DNA from: Chara braunii
Lineage: Eukaryota; Streptophyta; Charophyceae; Charales; Characeae
DNA: 25,231 nt
Assembly (NCBI GenBank): GCA_003427395.1
Contig: BFEA01000003.1
Location: 6,668,210 to 6,693,440, forward strand
Direction: 5' to 3'
Positions 17,036 through 25,231 of this stretch are shown here, in pieces. How positions within the stretch are numbered: the stretch's first letter is position 1; every line of letters begins with the position of its first letter. Under the pieces are notes generated by a model, which made no database searches, was not told the DNA's origin, and saw only the letters and a program-made list of their open reading frames with translations. Made by a program: the position numbers and the translations under genes.

Positions 17036-17668
17036 ATCTCTCATTTCCCCCCTGTTCACTTCAGCCTCCGTCAGTCCGTCTATCCATCATATCCATCAGT
17101 GTTTCGTTGGCTTCTGTCCAATGTTCGATAACTGAATAACATCACTCCGTCCATCTGCACCATCCAGCTGCTCCATTCATCTGCTCCATCTATCCATGCA
17201 TCCGTCCATCCATCCATTCCTTTATCCACCCACCCATGTAGCCGTCATATCACCAATCTGCCCATTCAAAAATCCGGTATGTAAATTCTGTGAGTCCGTC
17301 CTTCTATTCCGTGGATGTGTATCCAGCATTCAAATTCTGTAATGCGACACTACCGTGGTTGGACTGGGGTAATGCCAATTGTGCAGGTGTCCACTATGCA
17401 GGTTTCCACTGTGCAGGTTTCCAATGTGCTGGATTGGATAGGTTACTAGTTAGAACGTTTCCTAGCCATGGTGGCAACCCCTCGCCATGGTCATAGTGCA
17501 ACCTGTGACCCACCACCACCCCCTCCTCCTGCCCTCCCTTCCCACCACATGTCAGACTCTGTGGAGAGTTCATCTTCTGTAATTCTATTACCAGTTGTTT
17601 GCGAAGAATTATTAGTGCACAATTCTGGATTTGGGGCGTTTAGACATTGTTGCAGACCTATAGCGACA
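17033..17668. other. No gene; CCAT-rich and 15-bp repeat patches
   Basis: Degenerate CCATC repeats (about 17080-17240) resemble decayed tetranucleotide satellite. Three 15-bp units of the type TGCAGGTTTCCACTG occupy about 17382-17426 and give a Cys-Ala-Gly-x-x pattern in one frame. No gene is supported. Confidence 0.5.
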
Positions 17669-17767
17669 AGAGGAGGAGAGGAGGAGGAGGAGGAGGAGGA
17701 GGAGGAGGAGGAGGAAGAGGAGAGAGGAGGGGACCCCAGGGGAGAGGAGGAGAGGGGAGGGGAGGGA
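17669..17767. repeat. GGA/GAG polypurine repeat
   Basis: About 100 bp of almost pure purine, mostly GAG trinucleotide, on the plus strand. It yields poly-Glu or poly-Leu in translated frames, which should not be read as a gene. Confidence 0.95.
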
Positions 17768-18201
17768 AAACGAAGGACGGGATAGAGAATGAGGAGGAGA
17801 ACAGCGAACTAACATTTCGTTAGAAATGACATTTCTTTTCATTGCACGAAATAAAATGTCCAAAATTTCCCAGGTTCTTTGTGTACCTTTTAAAAGCATA
17901 CTAGTAAACACCCAGAAGGAAAGCCATTTCACAAACAGCAATCCTTTGTCATAAAATGTACAGGAATTAATACTAAATCATGCCTTATAGTGTTATTTAC
18001 TACGCCACTCCGGTCGCCCGGCCATGCGGCACGGTTGTACAGTCCGAGCAAGTCGCCCGGGGGTCACCTGCATGGGGCATTCTGTGCAGGCAACAATCAG
18101 CCATTCTTGTTTTGGGGGGTGGAGCACCTCTGCGCCCACCTGCCTCTGTTCGAATCCGGGCTGACTCTTTGCTTATGACACACTCTCAGGTTTAGCCTGA
18201 A
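17768..18201. other. No gene recognised
   Basis: AT-rich to 17980, then GC-rich. GTTCGAATCC at about 18149 matches a tRNA box B, but no box A lies at tRNA spacing. Confidence 0.45.
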
Positions 18202-18557
18202 CCAGACTCAAACAAACTCAGAACAGATTAAAAACAGACTCAAAAGTTCAGACCAGACTCAAACACACTCAAAGAGTCAAAACAGATTGAAAACAGAATC
18301 AGACAGACTCAGATGGACCTGCAGACTCAAAAGAGACTCACACAGACTCACACAGACTCAAAACAGGCTCAAAAAGACCTGTGACGGACTCAAACAGACT
18401 CGAAACTGACTCAGAATAGAATTAGACAGACTCAAACAGACCTACAGACTCGAAACAGAATCAAACAGACTCAAAACAGTAGCAGACAGACTCGATCGGA
18501 TGTATGGACTCAAGCGGACTGAAAACAGATTCGAACAGACTTAGGAGTCAAAACAGA
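18202..18557. repeat. Degenerate CAGACTCAAA short-period array
   Basis: About 350 bp built from CAGACTCAAA-like decamers (CAGACTCAAA, CAGACTCACA, CAGACTCGAA, CAGATTGAAA) with irregular spacers. No protein or structured RNA was recognised. It is a decayed minisatellite immediately upstream of the LINE fragment. Confidence 0.88.
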
Positions 18558-18589
18558 ATACCCCCATCCAAACAGCTATCTCATGTTGG

Positions 18590-18862
18590 AGCCCTACCAT
18601 CAAAGACTGGCGCAGAATGATGCCAAGCAAACACGGCACACCAGGAAACAGAGAAGAGGTCCTGAGACAACCTCTTTTCTGCAACCCCTGGATCACAAAC
18701 CCTAGCGGAACGCCGTGGACACTACGCACAAGGGACCGGAGATGTTTGTCCAGGGTGGAAAAAGGGGTGTGGCAGGTGAAGCACATCTGGGCAGAAGATC
18801 GAGGGCGATGGTATACAGTACAGGAGCGTCGCCGTCACTTCACAAACAGCCTCCCCAAATGA
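18590..18862 (+). pseudogene. Probable non-LTR (LINE) retrotransposon ORF2 C-terminal fragment
   Basis: The frame 18617-18862 reads REEVLRQPLFCNPWI, then WTLRTRDRRCLSRVEKGVWQ and VKHIWAEDRGRW. The pattern PLF-NP-I...W...G-xxxxxxIW is typical of the region downstream of RT in plant L1-like ORF2 proteins. No RT or endonuclease motif is present and there is no A tail. The call rests on this short pattern alone. Confidence 0.45.
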
Positions 18863-19084
18863 CAACAATGGCTGAAGATATTTTTGGAACTCTGCTGAGG
18901 CTCTGGGAGCTGAACCCAGTCGACCAGGCTGCCCACTGGGTCTGAAAACAGCCTGTGGCCAAAGAAGCGAAATCCGCTCGGCACCCCGCCCGGGGCATCT
19001 GCACGGCCAGGCGGCCGAGTGGCCTTCCGGGCAGATTTGCCCGGCCCATGCGCCAGGCCAAACAGCCTGGGTTATTGATGTGCA
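18863..19084. other. No gene; GGCC-rich inverted repeats
   Basis: Contains many short CGGCC/GGCCG and GCCCGG palindromes (18980-19060) but no supported gene. Confidence 0.4.
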
Positions 19085-20083
19085 AGGAAAATGAGCGAGA
19101 GCAATAGACAGAAAACCAAATTGCAACATTACACTGAAGTCCAGATAACTGTGTACCAAGCAGAAAGAAATATGCACTGAGATACAAGGCAAATAAGAGC
19201 AATGCAATGAACTCAAATGTTAATGTCAGTCCTTCTCGCCACCATCAACAATGTATCCAATGCCGCCCTTCTCTTTTGGCGCTCAGCGCCCAGCCTACAA
19301 CTACTCAGTATCTATACTAGCCTACAGCTACGACATGCAACCAGGAAACACTCCAGTCGAAGACCAATGTACATGATGACTTCGCAGACTGCCGCATACA
19401 CATTAGGTATGTGTCTCTTCTCTCTCCCGCTCGTCACCTCGTTCCCCACAGTGTGAGTCTCCCTACCACCCGAAGACCACCATCACCCACCGGCGAACCA
19501 GCGAGCCAGCTTGGCTATGGCTGCTCGCTCCCGGTGCCTGCTTGCAGCGTCCCTTCCCCAAGCGTCCATGTGTGGCCTCCAGCCGCCAGCGCCTAGGCGA
19601 TCTCCAGTACTTCAATGAGGCAGCACTGTCGCCCAGTTGCCTGCGGCCAGAATGCCTGGCTGGGAGCCCGTCGCCCGACACTTTTCTTTATGGAAAGTTT
19701 GGGCGTGTGCTGGGGCTCAGTAGCTTCATGTCGTGTCAAAGTGTCTGCGCCCAGGCCCAATTCAGACATTGGCCTGGCCCCGATGCAGTTAGGCTGTGCG
19801 ACGTGGCTCATCTCACTTGCTGCGTCCTGATTGGCCGAACGGCCTGTTTCCACGCCGCTGCCTTGAAGGCTTGAAAAGCCTGGAAGGCTCATGATGTCGT
19901 GGTCTCACAGCATACGGGGGTCCTGTAACCAACTGGCACCCAGTAACTGTCTGGCGCCCCAAGGCCTGGAAAATGCCCTGAAAGTAGGCCCCTTGAAGAA
20001 TACAGGCTCGCCTTCACTTAGGGCGGGCACGAGTAAGGAACAGCAGGGCCCTTATATGACTAGCAATGGCTCATTCCCTCACA
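19085..20083 (-). mobile_element. 3' LTR of gypsy element 2 (left end approximate)
   Basis: On the minus strand the LTR starts TGTGAGGGAATG at 20083, directly after a polypurine tract, with a TATA-like CATATAAG soon after (about 20059-20052). The sequence is CCAGGC- and GCCTT-rich in its U3-like part, and a GAGAGAGAAGAG stretch follows near 19430. The distal end is not certain; I place it near 19085 by length only. No second copy was found to the right of the element, so the boundary cannot be confirmed. Confidence 0.6.
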
Positions 20084-20096
20084 CTCCCTCCTCCTC
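20084..20096 (-). other. Polypurine tract of element 2
   Basis: GAGGAGGAGGGAG on the minus strand immediately precedes the LTR start TGTGAGGG, as expected for plus-strand priming. Confidence 0.75.
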
Positions 20097-20122
20097 AGCT
20101 TTGAAAGTCCGATGAGATGCTT

Positions 20123-21524
20123 CTACGCAGTGGTTTTCCCCTTGAGTTTTCGATCATACTCTGCAATGATCTGAGGGGCTGTCTTCATCAGCTCCTCCTT
20201 CATGGACCAACGATCTTCCTTCGGATCTGTATGATGCCTGAATTTAACCTGGTATTCCCTTGGAGGTTTCAACAGTCTTCCTCTGCCGGCTGGCTTTGGA
20301 ACAGGTATGTCCCGATGATCAACTATGTCGTCGATGTCCACAAAGCCATCAATGGTTGGGGGCAGCGTTGATCTCCTTGATAGAAATTGGTCTGTCTCAG
20401 CGAAAGGTGCAAGCTTTGAGGCGTGAAATATAGGGTAAGTGCGTAGGTGACCAGGGATAAGGATGACGTAGGAGGGACCATCCGGATTTTTCCCAACAAC
20501 GTCAAGGACTTCCCACGGACCGAAATACTGAGGTATTAGCTTTCTAGAGATGTCGGTCTCCTGTCCTAACTCGCGGTCTCTTGTCCTAACTCGCTATATA
20601 GACTGTCCTTGATGCCTGTTCTTAGATGCTATCATAGCAGCTTGAGCTTTCATGATGTTTTCAACAGCCTGCTGCATTAACTTTTCATACTGGACGCCAG
20701 ATTCAATGGTGTCAGGTGTTGCAGCTGGTCAGTTTTCAGGGAGACGAAAAACTACTACTGATCTAGGCGTCCAACCAAATGCAGATCATTCAGAGTCACG
20801 GCCGTGGTGTTGTGAATCACAATGTTCTTCAAGCTGGCAATGAGAGGAAGTTGGTTGCCCATCCGCTCAGCTTCTTTTTTCATATTTCACTTGTAATACA
20901 GACATCTCTATCGCTCACAATAGACTTGGGCAGTCCGAAGTCACACACCCAATTATCCTTAAATAACTTGATGATGTGTCCGGTCTCCGGCATGGCGACT
21001 AACCTAGCGAACTTCGTGAAACGGTCCACGATGACAAAGACATGTCGCTTGCCACCCTTATTGGTCACGAAGGTATCCATGAAGTCCACGGAGATTGGAG
21101 ACACTCTGCGGCGGACCAGCAGGAATGGGCAAGGGCTTTAACAATTCGAGAGAAGATTATGTTTTTGTCTTGTCTCGTTGGCAAACTTGACAAGTCTGTA
21201 CGTAACGTGTCACGTCCTCAAGCATAGTGGGCCACAAAATCGCTGAACAAGGTTATCACTTGTCTTCTTATAGCCAAAGTGTCCGGTCGCATCATGACAC
21301 TCACCTAAAAATAAACTGCGCAAAGACTCACTACATGGAACAAATAGTCTTCTATTCCCAGCCTTTTCAAGAAAGAGCAACCCATCCACCACCACAAGCT
21401 CGTTCGTCGTAGCTTTGTCTTTGGCCTCGAGCTTGCGGATGATGTACATCATCACGACATTTTCCTTGTGGGTGTCCATCATGGACCGAGTCAATTCATT
21501 AGATAGGCCAAACTCGGTTATCAT
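20123..21524 (-). pseudogene. Gypsy element 2 integrase with chromodomain-like tail
   Basis: The frames change repeatedly. The N-terminal zinc region lies at 21524-21210 (GECHDATGHFGYKK). The core at 21104-20880 has SVDFMDTFVTNKGG (first Asp) and KSIVSDRD (second Asp). The catalytic Glu region around 20815 is badly decayed (HHGRDSE then stop). A C-terminal part follows, with QQAVENIMKAQAAMIASKNR, DGPSYVILIPGHLRTYPIF and HASKLAPFAE (20640-20380). The chromodomain-like end (REYQVKFRHHTDPKEDRWSM) reaches a stop at 20123. A 20-bp tandem duplication at 20555-20594 adds another frame change. It is inactive. It is clearly a different lineage from element 1 by sequence. Confidence 0.85.
20555..20594. 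repeat. 20-bp tandem duplication in integrase remnant
   Basis: Two adjacent copies of GGTCTCYTGTCCTAACTCGC differ at one base. A 20-bp gain is not a multiple of three and so breaks the integrase frame. Confidence 0.92.
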
Positions 21525-21571
21525 CGCACCAGAAAGTCCGCCTTACGTGAAAGTGCATTAGCAACCTTATT

Positions 21572-22077
21572 CTACTCCCCCTTCAAGTACTCAAGCTTGA
21601 AGTCATACTGACCCATGACTTCAATCCATATTTTCAGAGCATCTAAAATGGTAGGCTGCGTCTTAATCCATGAGAGGGTCTGATGGTTAGATCTTACATA
21701 GAAGAATCTGCCCAAGAGATAGTGCTTCCAATGGATCAAAGTCTTGTAAAGGGCATAAAGTTTGAGCTCATAGGTGGATTTTGCCAACTTCTTAGATGAC
21801 ATCTTATTACTCATGTACTCGATAGGCCTCAATGTTTTACCCTCCTGTTGAGCTAAAACCGCATCAATGTCATATTGGCTTGCATCCGTTGTCACAATGA
21901 AGACTTTTCAAGATCGGGGAGCATCAAGCTTTCATGATGCGTGAGAGCATACTTCAATCGCTTGAAGGCTCTCTTGCAATCATATGTCTGCTCGCACGGC
22001 GTGTCAAGGCGTGTAAGATCCGTCAAGCGGGCTAGGATTGTACTATAATTCTTTACGAAATTATGATAATATATCAT
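21572..22077 (-). pseudogene. Gypsy element 2: RT tail and RNase H
   Basis: 22077-21892 encodes the segment after the RT fingers and palm (YYHNFVKNYSTILARLTDLT, then KRLKYALTHHESLMLPD). After a frame change, RNase H continues at 21895-21572 with TTDASQYDIDAVLAQ (first Asp) and STYELKLYALYK (Glu). The third motif is RSNHQTLSW, in which Asn stands where the conserved Asp is expected. It ends at LEYLKGE-stop, where the integrase linker should follow. The RT catalytic core itself is absent upstream (see the deletion at about 22080-22110). Confidence 0.85.
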
Positions 22078-22448
22078 CCTCCCCTAGAAAAGGACCTGGC
22101 CTTTGTCACAGACTGAGGTCGTGGCCAGTCCCTGATACTAGCCACCTTTGCATCTTTCGGCCAAAGTCCATCTGAAAGTTCTTATTTGACCACTCTTTTT
22201 TAAGGTCCTCTAAGGCCTTAGACACGTCTAACGAACAGAGCATCATTTGGTCTATATCTGTCTGAGGAGTGACTGAAGAGTCAATAGCTTTGTGCATCTC
22301 CTGAAGTGGTGAGGGAATGTCCGCCACCTCAACCCGAGCAGAAGCAGTTATAACTTCTACTGGCCCGACGTGTTTCCATGGGACGTACTCGCAAAATGAC
22401 CTTTCTGGGTAGAAGATCCGCCAGCATCCGCTACGGGTTCTTGTTCTC

Positions 22449-24220
22449 ACACTTGTATTGGGTGTGAACGTACTGGCCACAATTAATACAAGCCCCGCGA
22501 ACGTAACAGTCTCTCCACACGTCCTGCTCAAGTTCGACTTTTACTCAAGCTGGTGCATTGGGCGAAAGCTAGACCTTGCCCTGACTCTTAGATGAGCCTC
22601 CCTTGCGCTTGTCAATCGTCTTAGCCTTTGTTGTAGCTTCGACGAGGTTTCCTCCCTCAACACTATCCTCGCTGCCAACTTTGTATCCCCCACAAAATCG
22701 ATGATATCATCTACCTCCTCTCGATTCCCTTTTGAATCGATGTACATAAGGGGACCCTTCTTCCTCTAATCTTGTGTGATCTTCTTCTTCCTCCGATCAA
22801 CAGATCCTTGTTGCACGCTCCCTAGCTTAGCTTCAGAAATATAAGGTCTTCTTGTTGAAGAAGCCAACCAACATATTCTTGATGTCTGTAAGTAGACATT
22901 GTAAGTATGTGGTCAACAACATATGTCCGTTATAGCGCACTCCGGGGACCATGATTAGTTTCTCCATGGCGTTTATAAGCTCGTGTGCCATCCTATACTT
23001 CTTGGAGTCAAGTTTGGCTAACGCGTTGATGGCCAGCTGCGCTTGCTGCAGGTTGTGCCACCGCTCCTCTACCATTGCCAGAAACGCCGTGCCCTATCAT
23101 CAAAATTCCGACCGAATCCTTGTGCTACTAGATCGTGCAACCATCTTGCTGATCCTTTCAGATTGGATGCAGCCACGATTACTTCCTGATCAATGCGCGT
23201 CAACTTGGTGCTAACGCATGTTAGCACTGTTCTCAACCATGTGTTGAGATCCTCCTCGGAGTCCTTATCACCTGTGAATGGCTCCGGAGGGGCCAACGCT
23301 ATCTTAGGGACCAATTGTGGCTGTGATCCAGCAGCCTGTGCTTGTGGCTGCACTGGTTGCTGAACCAGGCGTTGTCTTGTAGCTACAACAGCTTGTTGAG
23401 CAGAAGAAGATGTCTGAGCTTGCGCACCTACAACTAGCTGTCCACCTGATAAAGGTATGCCAAAGTGAGAAACAAAGGACCCTGCCATCGCCAGTAACAT
23501 AGACAGCGAATGGACCACAGGCTGCGGCCTGATACTAGGCCCAACTATTATGGATGGGGCTGGCCTTCCCAAACCACGAACGGCTTCAAGTACCTCGTCC
23601 AAAGTGAACTGGATGTAATCCATCCGGCTGTCCTGAACAGCCATGTACTCGTCCATGCCCGGCACTCGGGCTTTCAAGGCTTTCGTGGTATCATCAAGGA
23701 TGGACTCACCTAGTCCCTCTATCGTAGCCCAGTCAGCCTCCCTGCTCTCCAGTCTAGCTTTCCTATTTTTGGCTGTCGTTGCTCTGTCTGTTGCATCGCT
23801 GACTTCAGCTTTTAGCCGAAGGCGGATATTCTCTGCTTCTTGGATCTCTAGATCCTCCCTAGTGAGTTGAGGTGGCTGGCTGAACTGCGAGCCAACCATC
23901 TGACTTGAGGATGGACCCTGTGTCACTCCACTGGAGATTGACTGTGAGACAGACTGTGTGCCCTGTGTCTGCTGGCCCTATGAGGTCGCTGCTGCAGAGG
24001 ACGCCATTGTGTTTGCAGATGCTGCTGCTCTCACTAACGCTTGCCCTGCTGCTGCTACTACCTCTCTGGCCCTCTCCAAACGCTGCACAGCACCTTCTGC
24101 CCGCAACCTTCTCTCATCACTGGGTAACAGCATCTGGAACACGACAGGTATGCTACGAGCTTCCCTCCGTGTCAGTCTCCTATCGTCAGCTCTAGCCTCC
24201 TCACTAGGTGTTCCACTCAT
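22449..24220 (-). pseudogene. Gypsy element 2 Gag with CCHC zinc knuckle
   Basis: Start chosen at ATG 24220 (MSGTPSEEARADDRRL). The frame is open to 23069 except for TAG at 23978-23980. The N-terminal part is charged and helical (RRLRAEGAVQRLERAREVV). A second helical block (RLRLKAEVSDATDRATTAKN) and a Gln-rich linker (QQPVQPQAQAAGSQPQ) follow. The capsid-like region has APPEPFTGDKDSEEDLNTWL and SNLKGSARWLHDL, then in a shifted frame EERWHNLQQAQLAI (about 23065). A basic linker leads to the zinc knuckle CINCGQYVHTQYKC, spaced CX2CX4HX4C, at 22490-22449. One stop and several frameshifts break it, but domain order is complete for Gag. Confidence 0.85.
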
Positions 24221-24241
24221 CAGCTATAGCAGCTCACAATC

Positions 24242-24281
24242 TTTTTTTTTTTTTTTTTTTTTGGGGGGGGGGGGGGGGGGG
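24242..24281. repeat. T21 then G19 homopolymer tract
   Basis: 21 T (24242-24262) are followed by 19 G (24263-24281), just upstream of the Gag start on the minus strand. Lengths in such tracts are unreliable. It could be the A tail of an inserted minus-strand retroposon whose body lies at 24282 onward. Confidence 0.9.
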
Positions 24282-24567
24282 AATCAACCCCATGGGACAG
24301 CTTGAGATGCTGGTAGGAGCAGTCGCCTCAACTAGTGTCCTCGCGGGAACCTACCACAGCATGGTGTCTAACCGAGATGCAAAATAAATAAATAAAATAA
24401 ATATTCAGTCTGAAACTCAGAGAGAATATTCAGGCGGTGTAAACAGCAAATACACAGTTTCTGCAAATGATCCTGTCTCTACTTTGACTAGTTCTGAAAC
24501 AACATCAATGCATAGAACTCGAAATGTTACACTGCTAGAGTACTACACTATTGCTGTCTGTCAGGTG
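24282..24567. other. No gene; possible element 2 leader
   Basis: This is where the 5' leader or 5' LTR of element 2 should lie, but I see no copy of the 19085-20083 LTR and no sequence complementary to a plant tRNA 3' end. An AAAT-rich patch lies at 24380-24405. Confidence 0.45.
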
Positions 24568-24712
24568 TCAGCAGTCTGTACACACCTCAACTGATCAAAA
24601 TAAAAAATAAAATAAAATGCACAGATATATGCAGAATGGNTCAGCAGTCTGTACACACCTCAACTGATCAAAATAAAAAATAAAATAAAATGCACAGATA
24701 TATGCAGAATGG
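24568..24712. other. Exact 72-bp duplication around a single-N gap
   Basis: 24568-24639 and 24641-24712 are identical (TCAGCAGTCTGTACACACCT ... TATGCAGAATGG) and are separated only by N at 24640. This is the pattern left when two overlapping contig ends are joined with a placeholder instead of being merged. The true locus most likely has one copy. Confidence 0.95.
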
Positions 24713-25231
24713 AACTATGCAATAATTACGGATGAGCATCAACTGGAATCTCCCGTTCCCCCTCTATCCCTTCCCCCTCTATCCCTCTTGATTGTCGTCG
24801 TCAAGACGTTCCTGGCTGCATCTGAAAGTAGCAGTGACTATTGGTGTGCACAACGGCCTACCCCTGTGCCCAGGTGAGTGGAAGGCTGGACAGCCCAGAC
24901 TGTACTATTTTTATCCTCGTGTACACCACAAGTTGGATGTCCTGCTGGAGTGTCTTTAACACTGGTCCGGTACTCATTGATCCCCCAAAGGGCTGGCCTC
25001 CCCAACACCCTTTCCATGCGCAGCAGGACCTCAAATGAATGCAGCAAAGCATGCTTGCTCTCCTCCCATGGATTGGCATGGTGACCCGTGCTTCATCCAG
25101 GGCCCTTCAGAGGTACCACCCTATCCCACCAGATACACCTCTCGAGGTAGAGTGCTCATGTGTCGCATGCCAAGATGGCACAGACCAGAACCAAGAACCG
25201 ACCTCTCACAGATAGAACAGGATAGCACAGC
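24713..25231. other. No gene recognised
   Basis: Contains a two-copy CCCCCTCTATCCCTT repeat (about 24757-24787) and otherwise unique-looking sequence. Frames of up to 73 codons have no recognisable motif. No LTR similarity to 19085-20083 was seen by eye. Confidence 0.45.

Noticed and set aside
16949-17059. Thr-His repeat and SYTHLDVYK as the N-terminus of the gypsy polyprotein
   Set aside because: It is translated GT microsatellite plus mate-pair adapter, not retrotransposon sequence.
17290-17496. Cys-Ala-Gly-x-x repeats as a pentapeptide-repeat protein
   Set aside because: Only three or four units arise from a 15-bp tandem repeat, and the Leu/Asn pattern of true pentapeptide repeats is absent.
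17669-17767. Poly-Glu or poly-Leu coding frames
   Set aside because: They are generated by the GAG trinucleotide repeat on both strands.
18120-18175. GTTCGAATCC as a tRNA T-arm
   Set aside because: No box A at the required spacing and no cloverleaf could be drawn.
24568-24712. Regularly repeated units suggesting a short array
   Set aside because: Exactly two identical copies around an N indicate an un-merged contig overlap. No CRISPR-like array exists in the window, nor is one expected in a plant-type genome.

Overview
This window looks like a repeat-rich intergenic stretch of a large plant or streptophyte nuclear genome. I find no intact protein-coding gene. The evidence is decayed Ty3/gypsy (chromovirus-type) LTR retrotransposons with chromodomain-like integrase tails, a PIF/Harbinger transposase fragment, a probable LINE fragment, short retroposons with target-site duplications (TSDs), a U2 snRNA pseudogene with a plant-like 5' end, and many microsatellites. 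A charophyte such as Chara is my guess from the style of the gypsy proteins; this is not demonstrated.

Layout. 1-5170: microsatellites, tandem and dispersed repeats, and a cluster of short retroposons. The cluster includes a tRNA-like retroposon inserted in a minus-strand U2 pseudogene (2427-2616) and three related SINE-like copies (3836-3995, 4570-4726, 5078-5163). 5696-6400: plus-strand Gag pseudogene. 6654-7962: complete solo LTR with a 5-bp TSD and perfect 10-bp terminal inverted repeats. 8660-8961: 3' end of a Harbinger-type transposase. 10761-11850: broken minus-strand coding region of unknown family. 13038-16948: minus-strand gypsy element 1 (3' LTR, polypurine tract, pol from the protease end through RT, RNase H, integrase and chromodomain). 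18202-18557: degenerate CAGACTCAAA array. 18590-18862: probable LINE fragment. 19085-24220: minus-strand gypsy element 2 (3' LTR, integrase, RNase H, Gag), which lacks protease and the RT catalytic core.

Assembly quality matters here. A Nextera/Tn5 mate-pair junction adapter lies at 16949-16980, exactly where gypsy element 1 stops. A single-N gap at 24640 is flanked by an exact 72-bp duplication, and another N at 13037 sits in a CT microsatellite. Sequence on the two sides of 16949-16980 and of 13037 should not be treated as contiguous.

Nothing here forms a working system of cooperating genes. The most biologically interesting observations are the nested tRNA-in-U2 retroposition, the SINE-like family with a compensating hairpin stem, and LTR promoters whose TATA box lies in the loop of an inverted repeat in two related LTRs with different arm sequences.
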